Of a stretch of DNA of 64,000 nucleotides, positions 9,632 to 16,896 are shown piece by piece. The DNA is from Rubripirellula tenax (GTDB lineage: Bacteria; Planctomycetota; Planctomycetia; Pirellulales; Pirellulaceae). A program made the translations under genes and the position numbers. The stretch's first letter is position 1. Every line of letters starts with the position of its first letter. Below the pieces are notes generated by a model. It was given only the letters and a program-made list of their open reading frames with translations, made no database searches and was not told the DNA's origin. The DNA is taken from the NCBI RefSeq assembly GCF_007860125.1, contig NZ_SJPW01000003.1, positions 768,764 through 832,763 on the forward strand. The letters are read 5' to 3'.

Positions 9632-10277
9632 CGGCATGTTGCCACGATGCCCTCTTTCCGCACAGTCCGTGCGCCCCCATTGCGTACGCTGTGGCGCGCT
9701 GTCACTGGCTTCGCACACTCGATCGGCGGTGCAAGGGAATCGTGTCCGATCCCACTTCGTCGAAGCACTACGAAACGGTAACGCCATCGACCGCCCAAGA
9801 GTGAATGATGCCAGCGGGAGAGTAGTGCTGGGTCGGACAAATCGTAAAAAATCAGAACAATTTTTTCGGTGGATAACTTGTTCAATCAACGTTCAAGTTC
9901 TGTTGAGCTTGGCAACGCCGCCGCGTCGGTGTTTCCGCTGGCATGTCACATCCTGTTGAGTTTCACGGCGGTTTCCAACGGTTTGTCAACGGACGGCGAA
10001 CAACTTTTCCACCAGGCATGCATCTCGCCAACTCAAGACGTCGTCGTCACTTACGAGAGCGAAACCACGACTCTCAACAATTTCGGGACATGTATGACGA
10101 TGACGACGTTATTTAAATCTATCTAACTCAATAAGGCAGACCCTCCGGTGACAAGCATCATCGATGCTCGACCTGCTGCGTTCGTTGCGGCAACGGGGTA
10201 CAACATGGCAACTGAAAAATGAATCACCACTGGCCCTTCGCCGGCCAACGAAGCCCTCTAAAGATTTTTGTGAAGCC
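9632..10277. other. oriC: dnaA-dnaN intergenic region, candidate replication origin
   Basis: A 646-bp gap without a credible gene between dnaA and dnaN, the classic oriC location. It contains a near-consensus DnaA box (9868-9876), adjacent AT-rich tracts (ATCGTAAAAAATCAGAACAA then a T6 run at 9861), three copies of TGTTGAG or its complement (9901, 9954, 10073) and a second AT-rich stretch GTTATTTAAATCTATCTAAC near 10108, close to dnaN. A weaker box-like TTTTCCACC lies at 10006. Function is inferred from context; the box count is low for an origin. Confidence 0.5.
9868..9876 (-). promoter_or_regulatory. near-consensus DnaA box in the dnaA-dnaN gap
   Basis: GGTGGATAA is the reverse complement of TTATCCACC, one base from the TTATCCACA consensus. 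It sits directly beside an AT-rich tract, as expected near a DNA unwinding element. Confidence 0.45.
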
Positions 10278-11396
10278 ATGAAGATCACTTGCCAACGCGA
10301 ATCGCTGACCAATGCTTTCGCACTTGCCGCCAGCATCGCGCCGACTCGTTCGCCCAAAGAAATTCTGCAAAACGTCAAAGTCACTGCCGCCGGCGGGAAA
10401 CTGACGCTGACGGCGACCGATATGGAAGTCGGAATTCGTTTGGAACTGGAAGACGGCGTCGAGATCGAAGTCGAAGGCACGGCACTGCTTCCCGTCAGCC
10501 GCACCATGGCGATCCTTCGCGAGAGCAACGACGAGTCGATTTCGATGGAAACCGACGACTCGGGTATCCGTGTACGCGGCAGCCGCAGCAAGTATCGATT
10601 GCCCGGCAACAACCCCGACGAGTTTCCAGCGGTCGTGGGATTCGATGAAAACAAGTACCACGTTCTGCCAACACGTTTGTTCCGCGAAATGGTCAAACGG
10701 ACGGTCTTTGCGACGGACCCGGAAAGCAGCCGATACGCACTTGGCGGAGTGCTGTTGGAATTGGAAGAGAACACCGTCACGGCGGTCGGTACCGACGGTC
10801 GGCGACTGGCACGGATGGAGGGCGTCGGCGAATCGATCGGTGGTCATCAAACGACCGGATCCAGCACCATTGTTCCGACGCGTGCGATCCAGTTGATGGA
10901 ACGAGCGCTTTCGGACAAAGACGAAACGGTTGACGTCGCCGCTCGTAGCAACGATTTGTTGTTGCGAACCAGTCGCGCGGTCATCTATTCGCGCCTTGTT
11001 GAAGGTCGCTATCCGAATTGGCGACAAGTTTTGCCCAAGCGAGAGAACGCGATCCAGTTGGACATGACCGTTGGGCCGCTGTTCGCCGCGCTTCGTCAAG
11101 CCGCGATTGTGACCGACCATGAAAGCCGTGGGATCGATTTTACGTTCGCCGATGGCACGTTGAAGTTGGAAGCCAGCACCGCCGAGATCGGTGAGTCACA
11201 GATCGAATTACCCATCGCTTACGACGGTGAACCGATCACCTTGACGATGGACCATCGCTATCTAGCGGACTTTTGCAAAGTGTTGGACAACGAAGCGAAC
11301 TTCATGATGGAGATCGAATCGGGTGCCTCACCGGCGCTGCTAACGACGGATGACGGGTACGGCTACGTGATCATGCCCATGGCACGCGATCGCTAA
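10278..11396 (+). CDS. dnaN: DNA polymerase III beta sliding clamp
   Basis: The ring clamp that tethers DNA polymerase III. The 372 residues fit the three-domain clamp. The start MKITCQRESLTNAFALAASI is typical, as are PTRSPKEILQNVKV, ALGGVLLELEENTVTAVGTDGRRLA near residue 160 and the end YGYVIMPMARDR, which matches the clamp C terminus that forms the partner-binding pocket. An in-frame ATG 38 codons upstream exists, but the alignment of the family start argues for the internal ATG. The gene follows dnaA across the putative origin. No recF is adjacent. Confidence 0.96.
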   Translation: MKITCQRESLTNAFALAASIAPTRSPKEILQNVKVTAAGGKLTLTATDMEVGIRLELEDGVEIEVEGTALLPVSRTMAILRESNDESISMETDDSGIRVRGSRSKYRLPGNNPDEFPAVVGFDENKYHVLPTRLFREMVKRTVFATDPESSRYALGGVLLELEENTVTAVGTDGRRLARMEGVGESIGGHQTTGSSTIVPTRAIQLMERALSDKDETVDVAARSNDLLLRTSRAVIYSRLVEGRYPNWRQVLPKRENAIQLDMTVGPLFAALRQAAIVTDHESRGIDFTFADGTLKLEASTAEIGESQIELPIAYDGEPITLTMDHRYLADFCKVLDNEANFMMEIESGASPALLTTDDGYGYVIMPMARDR

Positions 11397-11405
11397 CGAA
11401 AACAG

Positions 11406-11433
11406 GTTATCCAAACGCAAGCGGATAGCTTTT
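11406..11433 (+). terminator. weak intrinsic terminator after dnaN
   Basis: GTTATCC and GGATAGC pair (one G-T wobble) around a 10-base loop and are followed directly by TTTT, ten bases past the dnaN stop. The left arm also contains TTATCCAAA, a one-mismatch DnaA box. Confidence 0.35.
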
Positions 11434-11502
11434 CTAGGGATGCCCACACATCGATCGTGACTCACCAATCAATGACCTGAATTTCCCGAAGAGCGAAATT
11501 CT

Positions 11503-12717
11503 TTAGACATGCGTATCGACTGTGGTAGCCAACTTTTTGACCTTGGGTTGGCGCCGTTTTCGAGTCTTTTCTGGGATCATTCCCCGCATCGCATCGAGTT
11601 TTCCGAAGCAGAGCAGACGATCGTGGGGCTCGAGCGTTCGTTTCAACCGCGGGTTGGGAATCACGGTGGCGCCTCGATAGAGGGTCAACACATTGATGTC
11701 CTGTTCGGGCAGTCCGCTCTGGTCGATCGTTTTTCCGATGAAGTCTGATCCATCGGGGATGTAAATCTCGGTGACGCCATAGCCTCGGCTGACAGTCAAC
11801 CGCTGGCGCAAATCGATCTCGGGAAAGTCAACTTGTGCCGCGATGTAGTCCACGATGGCGCCGGCAATATCCAGCTGCGTGCAAGTCTCGATGCCTTCCA
11901 AACCGGGTGACGAATTGACTTCCATGACTTGGGGTCCGTCTTTGCCTTCGAGCATGTCGACGCCGGCGACTCGCAATCCCATGATTTGTGCGGATCGAAC
12001 GGCGGTCTCGCAATAGGCACTGTCCAGCTTCACCAGTTCGGTTTTTCCGCCACGGTGAACATTGCTGCGAAACTCGTTCCCCTGAGCGACGCGCCTCATC
12101 GCGGCTACCACTTGATCACCAACCACAAAGGCGCGGATGTCACGACCCTTGCTTTCAGCGACAAATTTCTGGACCAAAACATTCTGGCGAGTGCTTTGAA
12201 GTGTCTCGATGATCGCCTCGGCGATCTTGACCGAATCGGCCAGGATCACGCCGACGCCCTGGGTGCCTTCCAGCAACTTGATGATGATGGGTACGCCGCC
12301 GACGCGTTCGATCGCCGGCAGGACGTCCTTCTTTTCCCTCACAAAGGTCGTTTGCGGAATGCCGATCTGATGGCGGCTCATGATCTGTAAACAACGAAGC
12401 TTATCGCGAGAATTCGAAATGCCGGCCGACGACGAAGCGGTGAACACATCCATTTGTTCGAATTGACGAACAACGGCGGTGCCGAAGTATGTGATGGATG
12501 CACCGATTCGAGGCACAACGGCGTCGTAGTGGCTGAGTTGTTTCGATCGGTAATAGAGATCGGGCTCGCCTTTCTCGAGATCGATCGAGAACCGCAGAGT
12601 GTCCAGCACTTTGACGTTGTGGTTTCGCTTCTTCGCGGCTTCGACCAATCGTTGGGTGCTGTAACAGGTTTTACTTCGAGAAAGAATCGCAAGTTTCATC
12701 GTCGATGATTTCGTCAC
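11503..12717 (-). CDS. rimK: RimK-like ATP-grasp ligase with C-terminal RCK_C domain
   Basis: RimK family enzymes add glutamate to ribosomal protein S6 or make poly-glutamate, using an ATP-grasp fold. Seen here: KLAILSRSKTCYSTQRLVEAA at the start, SNSRDKLRCLQIMSRHQIGIPQT, the ATP-grasp stretch VPIIIKLLEGTQGVGVILA, and the Mg-binding VDMLEGKDGPQVMEVNSSPGLEGIE. Residues from about 315 (LTVSRGYGVTEIYIPDGSDF) resemble an RCK_C/TrkA-C ligand-sensing domain, an addition to the core of about 300 residues. The GTG start is used here; the ATG six codons on gives the usual family start and may be the real one. It follows the RimB-like gene on the same strand across a large palindrome. Confidence 0.88.
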   Translation of the reverse strand: MTKSSTMKLAILSRSKTCYSTQRLVEAAKKRNHNVKVLDTLRFSIDLEKGEPDLYYRSKQLSHYDAVVPRIGASITYFGTAVVRQFEQMDVFTASSSAGISNSRDKLRCLQIMSRHQIGIPQTTFVREKKDVLPAIERVGGVPIIIKLLEGTQGVGVILADSVKIAEAIIETLQSTRQNVLVQKFVAESKGRDIRAFVVGDQVVAAMRRVAQGNEFRSNVHRGGKTELVKLDSAYCETAVRSAQIMGLRVAGVDMLEGKDGPQVMEVNSSPGLEGIETCTQLDIAGAIVDYIAAQVDFPEIDLRQRLTVSRGYGVTEIYIPDGSDFIGKTIDQSGLPEQDINVLTLYRGATVIPNPRLKRTLEPHDRLLCFGKLDAMRGMIPEKTRKRRQPKVKKLATTVDTHV

Positions 12718-12719
12718 TA

Positions 12720-12820
12720 AGGGCCGAACCGAAAAGGAGTCTGAACCTTTTGGCGGCGATTCGATGGATTGAAACGTTGGCTTGGCCGGAGAGGGTCAGA
12801 CCCCTTTTCGGTTTGGCCCT
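12720..12820. repeat. long inverted repeat between rimB-like and rimK genes (REP-like)
   Basis: Arms 12720-12748 and 12792-12820 match at 26 of 29 positions in inverted orientation around a 43-base loop. The right arm contains AGGGTCAGACCCCTTTT. It fills the whole gap between the RimB-like stop codon and the rimK start. The same core occurs in the palindrome at 60617-60708, so this is a dispersed element. The resemblance to REP sequences mobilised by RAYT (TnpA-REP) transposases is an inference; no such transposase is in the window. Confidence 0.8.
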
Positions 12821-13310
12821 AAGATTTCGGGCGTCGTCGGAGTCTGCGGGGCGGGCGTCCCCCAAAATAGGACCGACTGGGGTCAACCAACATCCGACCC
12901 CGGACGGCTTCGCGACCAACCAACATGCGAAAACCCATTTTGGTTCGATCGGCAAGCGTCAGTTCGACGGTCCACGTTTCACCCATCCATAGAACGGGCG
13001 TCAAAATGACAAACCGATTCGACGCCGAACCGCTCGAACTGCGGATTTTTCGGACATCATGAACCTCGGCTTCACAATGAACCGTAAAATCGTCTCGACG
13101 TTGGATCGGATGGACTTGAAAGCGAACCCAGGGAACCCCCGATTTGTCGAAGGGCTCGATTTCAAAGGCGTGCAGACTGGACGAACGTGCGCCGGTATCG
13201 ATCTTGGCCTTGATGTGACCGATTTTCAGGTCGGGTAGGCGAACCCACTCGCGCCAGCCCATGATGACGAGCGGGGTTTCCGTCGCCGGAGGTGTAGGAA
13301 GATTCGACAA
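12819..13310 (-). CDS. RimB-like retropepsin-fold protease (PF05618 family)
   Basis: A 163-residue protein of the family often labelled ATP-dependent zinc protease. The aspartyl-protease-like motif is KIDTGARSSSLHA, with Asp38 as candidate catalytic residue. Further family signs are VPWVRFQVHP, the FVILTPVLWMG strand and RMLVGREAVRGRMLVDPSRS. In Pseudomonas a member called RimB is encoded with RimK and trims the glutamate tail made by RimK; the gene order here supports the same role. The last two bases of the coding frame lie inside a large palindrome. Confidence 0.85.
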   Translation of the reverse strand: MSNLPTPPATETPLVIMGWREWVRLPDLKIGHIKAKIDTGARSSSLHAFEIEPFDKSGVPWVRFQVHPIQRRDDFTVHCEAEVHDVRKIRSSSGSASNRFVILTPVLWMGETWTVELTLADRTKMGFRMLVGREAVRGRMLVDPSRSYFGGRPPRRLRRRPKS

Positions 13311-13409
13311 CGATAGATCCCTCGTATGAAAACTCCGATCAGGTGGATTGATCGTGTTAGAGTGGAACCTTATTCTGCCGCGCTGTCCATATCGTCGGCG
13401 ATCCGGATC

Positions 13410-13790
13410 ATGGGAACCTATGCAATGAAGCGTCCCCCGTCGCCCAAGTCAAAGGCGGCTAAGTCGAAGTCACCCGGTTCACCCGACGAAAAACCGCGGG
13501 TCCGTCGAATCGGATCTTTGATCGGCCAATTGATGTCGCGGAAAGGCTACGCCCGCAGCGGCGTCAACGAACAACTTGGTGAATCCATCGGAGCAGCCGT
13601 CGGCCCGGAATTGGCCGCGTCATGCTATGTCGGCAATCTTCGCGCGGGTGTCTTGCAAGTCTTTGTGTCGGACTCGGTCACACTTCAAGAACTGAATTTT
13701 CGCAAACGAGCGATCTTGCGGCAGTTCCAAAAAGACATCGACGGCAACAAGGTCACCGACATTCGATTCCGAATCCAGGCTTCGTCCTAA
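13410..13790 (+). CDS. DUF721 protein, DciA-like helicase loader candidate
   Basis: A 126-residue protein with a basic, Pro/Lys/Ser-rich first 40 residues and a DUF721 domain: IGSLIGQLMSRKGYARSG, then AAVGPELAASCYVGNLRAGVLQVFVSDSVTLQELNFRKRAILRQF. DUF721 includes DciA, the ancestral loader of the replicative helicase, and its position near dnaA and dnaN fits. The start is uncertain between this ATG and one five codons later; an in-frame ATG at 13326 would add an unlikely leader. Its TAA stop overlaps the next ATG (TAATG). Confidence 0.8.
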   Translation: MGTYAMKRPPSPKSKAAKSKSPGSPDEKPRVRRIGSLIGQLMSRKGYARSGVNEQLGESIGAAVGPELAASCYVGNLRAGVLQVFVSDSVTLQELNFRKRAILRQFQKDIDGNKVTDIRFRIQASS

Positions 13791-14416
13791 TGTCCAATGA
13801 CGAAGATCTTTTGCTCGGCAGCGATTCCGTTAATCGGTGTTGGTGGTGTGGCAGCAACCCCGAGTACGTCCAATATCACGACGAAGAATGGGGGATGCCG
13901 ATCGACGACGACACGCGGTTGTTCGAAAAGATGTGTTTGGAAGGATTTCAGTCAGGGCTGAGCTGGTTGACGATCCTGAAAAAACGTAACTCGTTTCGAA
14001 CCGCCTTCGATGGATTCAACTTCCAAAAGGTTGTTCACTTCGACCAGACCGATGTGGACCGCTTGATGGCGAATGCTTCCATCGTTCGGCATCGTGGCAA
14101 GATCCAATCCACGATCAACAATGCCGGTCGGGCAATCGAAATGGTCGCCGAGTTCGGTTCGTTGGCCACGTTCTTTTGGTCGTTTGAAGCCAAGCGGCAT
14201 ACGTCGCCAAAAACTCGCGCCGATGTCGTACCAATGACGGACGAATCCACTCGCATGAGCAAGGAAATGAAACGGCGCGGATGGACCTTCGTCGGTCCCA
14301 CGACTTGCTATGCGATGATGCAATCGATGGGAATCGTCAACGATCACTTGCGCCGTTGTCATCATTGGAAAGTCGTCCAAGATGCCCGCAAAGCATTCGT
14401 GCGGCCCTCGCTGTGA
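13790..14416 (+). CDS. tag: DNA-3-methyladenine glycosylase I
   Basis: Base-excision repair enzyme removing 3-methyladenine. The 208 residues show the zinc-site start RCWWCGSNPEYVQYHDEEWGMP, the catalytic-pocket stretch FEKMCLEGFQSGLSWLTILKKR with the conserved Glu, and a C-terminal NDHLRRCHHW that supplies the remaining zinc ligands. The ATG overlaps the upstream DUF721 stop by one base, so the two are coupled. A long in-frame extension upstream is antisense-like and is rejected. The gene is convergent with the sulfatase, with a gap of only six bases. Confidence 0.93.
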   Translation: MSNDEDLLLGSDSVNRCWWCGSNPEYVQYHDEEWGMPIDDDTRLFEKMCLEGFQSGLSWLTILKKRNSFRTAFDGFNFQKVVHFDQTDVDRLMANASIVRHRGKIQSTINNAGRAIEMVAEFGSLATFFWSFEAKRHTSPKTRADVVPMTDESTRMSKEMKRRGWTFVGPTTCYAMMQSMGIVNDHLRRCHHWKVVQDARKAFVRPSL

Positions 14417-14422
14417 TCACGT

Positions 14423-16036
14423 CTACTTGCGTTTTCGCTTCTTCTCAGGATCCGTGTACGGCGATGACTCGAAAATCGGATCCTCGCTGACGCGTGGATC
14501 GCCAGTCGATCGCAGATGATTCATCAGCCGACGTTCCAGTTGCTTGGCGACGTCCACCATCTCTCGGTCTTCCGCCAAGTTTGTCATGCAATCGGGATCC
14601 GTTTGAACGTCATAAAGTTCAAACCGTGGACGTTGTCCGACGGCAAACTCGAACGACTGTGGATCTTGATCTTTATGTAGAACCACCCATGCCTTCGTGG
14701 GACTGGCATCCATATCACCGAACGCCGCAAACGTGTCCTCGGTAAGCGCCATCGCATCGGGAAGGTTGCCCTGTTTACCGAAACCGGGACCCGTTCCCAT
14801 CGGCCAACGATCGGGTTCGAAGTTGATGATGAACAAGTGCTGGTCGGTGCGAATGGCACGCTGCGGATACGGTTTGAAATCCGTCCGCGCGGCGGCGACA
14901 TGTCGTTCGCGTCCGGTGAACACGGCATCACGCGTCGCATCCACTTGACCGGCTTGGTCACTGGTCAAGACAGACATCAGCGACTTGGCAATCATCGTTT
15001 CGGGTGCATCGACGTTGGCCGCTTCCAAAAACGTCGGCGCCAGATCTGGTAAGGAGACAAAATCGTCGACGATGCGACCCGGTGTATCGATACCGGCTGG
15101 CCACCTAATTGCGAGCGGCACCTGGGTACCCATGTCATACAAGTTACATTTCCCACGCGTCACGCCGGGAATGCCATGGTCGCCGCTGACCACCAAAATC
15201 GTATTCTCGTAAGCGTCGATCCGTTTCAATTCTTCGATCAAGATTCCCAGGCCCGCGTCAAACGCTTGGACTTCCCCAAGGTAGTCCGCGAAGTCTTCGC
15301 GGACGGTTTCGACATCGGGAAGGTATGCCGGTAACTTGCCTTTGAGGGCTTCCGGGTCGATCCCCCACAATTCTTTGCCGCTGCCGGCGATCCATTTTCG
15401 GTGCGTGTTGGTGGGTCCGAACCAATAGCAAAAGGGCGAGTCACCGTCCAGTTTTCCGTCGTCGTTTGCATCCAAGAACGACCGTACATTTTTGCGGACT
15501 TCATTGAACAACTTCTTTTTCCCAGCCTGGTGATCGTCAGCCTTCATCGCGTTCTGCGAAAAACCGTTGAACGCCCGTCCGTGCGAGTTGAAAGCCGTCT
15601 TAGCGCCACCGTGCGGTGCGTCGGCGGGACTTCCCGGACTCCAAACTTTGTACGTATGACCGATGCGATAGCCATCTTGTTCCAGCAGCAACGGATAAGC
15701 AGGAATTGAAAAATCCCAAATCGCACCCTGCAGAATCGACGCCCGTTCGCATCGCCAAAACGGTTGGCCCGATAACAGCGAACTCCGGCACGGCGTACAA
15801 GATGGTGCGCTGACGAAAGCGCGAGTGAACAATACTCCCTGCTCGGCCACCGCATCGAAGTTCGGTGTGGAGACAACATCGTGGATGCTATCGGGTTGAA
15901 GGTCCGCGTAGGCACTCGCGTACTTGCCCCAGTCATCGGCGAAAGCCATCACAATGTTGGGACGCTCGGCCCGAGACGGGCTGGGCATCAGAATCAAAGC
16001 CAACAGGGCCAGTTCGCAAATCAGCCTAAACTTCAT
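14423..16036 (-). CDS. secreted sulfatase (type I, formylglycine-dependent)
   Basis: A 537-residue protein with an N-terminal signal peptide cleaved near residue 23 (SRAERPNIVM). The metal-site start PNIVMAFADDWG is typical. The formylglycine motif is SCTPCRSSLLSG, with Cys80 and Arg84 fitting CxPxR. VVSGDHGIPGVTRGKCNLYD holds further metal ligands. The overall pattern resembles heparan-N-sulfatase-like bacterial sulfatases. Planctomycetes of this group encode many sulfatases for marine sulfated polysaccharides; the substrate here is unknown. No maturase gene is seen in the window. Confidence 0.92.
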   Translation of the reverse strand: MKFRLICELALLALILMPSPSRAERPNIVMAFADDWGKYASAYADLQPDSIHDVVSTPNFDAVAEQGVLFTRAFVSAPSCTPCRSSLLSGQPFWRCERASILQGAIWDFSIPAYPLLLEQDGYRIGHTYKVWSPGSPADAPHGGAKTAFNSHGRAFNGFSQNAMKADDHQAGKKKLFNEVRKNVRSFLDANDDGKLDGDSPFCYWFGPTNTHRKWIAGSGKELWGIDPEALKGKLPAYLPDVETVREDFADYLGEVQAFDAGLGILIEELKRIDAYENTILVVSGDHGIPGVTRGKCNLYDMGTQVPLAIRWPAGIDTPGRIVDDFVSLPDLAPTFLEAANVDAPETMIAKSLMSVLTSDQAGQVDATRDAVFTGRERHVAAARTDFKPYPQRAIRTDQHLFIINFEPDRWPMGTGPGFGKQGNLPDAMALTEDTFAAFGDMDASPTKAWVVLHKDQDPQSFEFAVGQRPRFELYDVQTDPDCMTNLAEDREMVDVAKQLERRLMNHLRSTGDPRVSEDPIFESSPYTDPEKKRKRK

Positions 16037-16182
16037 GGTTCAATGTCGCGTTCGGATTAAGAGGAGTCCCGAATCGACGCGTCGAGACCTTGGTCAACAC
16101 GATAACAATCGGGCGCTTGTGTCGTGGCACCCTACAATGCGAAAATGGCTCGTTCCGAACCGAAAACAAGAAAGCATCTGCA

Positions 16183-16875
16183 ATGAGTGATGAAACAGGC
16201 GAAGATAAGAAGACTGCGAAGCCTTTGTCGGCTGGCGCGAGACGCGTTCTAGGTGTGTTGGTCGAGAAGGCAAAGACGACGCCAGACAACTATCCGCTGA
16301 CACTTGCGTCGTTGATCAGTGGATCGAACCAGAAATCGAATCGAGATCCGAAGATGGATCTCGACGACGAGGACGCGCTGTTAGCACTCGACGAACTGAA
16401 GGCGGCCGGTGCGGCTCGGGAGGTCCAGGGCAGTGGCCGGGCGATCAAATACCGACACGCCGCTTACGAATGGTTCGATGTCGACGGACCCGGTTCCGCG
16501 GTGATGACGGAACTTTTGCTTCGCGGTCCACAAACGCTTGGCGAATTGCGGACTCGCGCTTCCCGCATGCACCCCTTCGACGATTTGTCGATCATGCAAA
16601 CGACGGTCGACGGATTGATAGAAAAAGGCTTGGTTGAACCGATCACTCCGGCCGGTCGAGGGCAAATGTTCGCCCACAAACTGTATCCGCCCCAGGAACG
16701 ACAATACTTGCTTGCAAGAATCGAAAAGCATGCCGCCACCGACAGCTCGCCCGCGACCGAAACGAAGACGCCGAAAGCATCTGGGACTGCGGTCGACTCA
16801 CTATTGGCGAGACTTGAAACGGTCAGCGAGCGCATCGATGCACTGGAAAAACGGATCGCCGAACTGGAAAGTTGA
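16183..16875 (+). CDS. DUF480/YceH-like winged-helix protein
   Basis: A 230-residue protein with two winged-helix-like halves. Family signs are RRVLGVLVEKAKTTPDNYPLTLASLISGSNQKSNRDP, then RGPQTLGELRTRASRMHPFDDL and EPITPAGRGQMFAHKLYP. The C terminus is a short coiled coil (LARLETVSERIDALEKRIAEL). YceH function is not firmly known. The ATG (MSDETGEDK) is preferred over an upstream in-frame ATG at 16090 that lacks family similarity. It is convergent with the next gene at a 21-base gap. Confidence 0.87.
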   Translation: MSDETGEDKKTAKPLSAGARRVLGVLVEKAKTTPDNYPLTLASLISGSNQKSNRDPKMDLDDEDALLALDELKAAGAAREVQGSGRAIKYRHAAYEWFDVDGPGSAVMTELLLRGPQTLGELRTRASRMHPFDDLSIMQTTVDGLIEKGLVEPITPAGRGQMFAHKLYPPQERQYLLARIEKHAATDSSPATETKTPKASGTAVDSLLARLETVSERIDALEKRIAELES

Positions 16876-16896
16876 CGTCGGAGACTCTTGCGACCG

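Noticed and set aside
9869-10126. Possible 85-residue gene in the dnaA-dnaN gap
   Set aside because: It covers the AT-rich origin candidate, has no SD and no known family; the gap is better read as noncoding.
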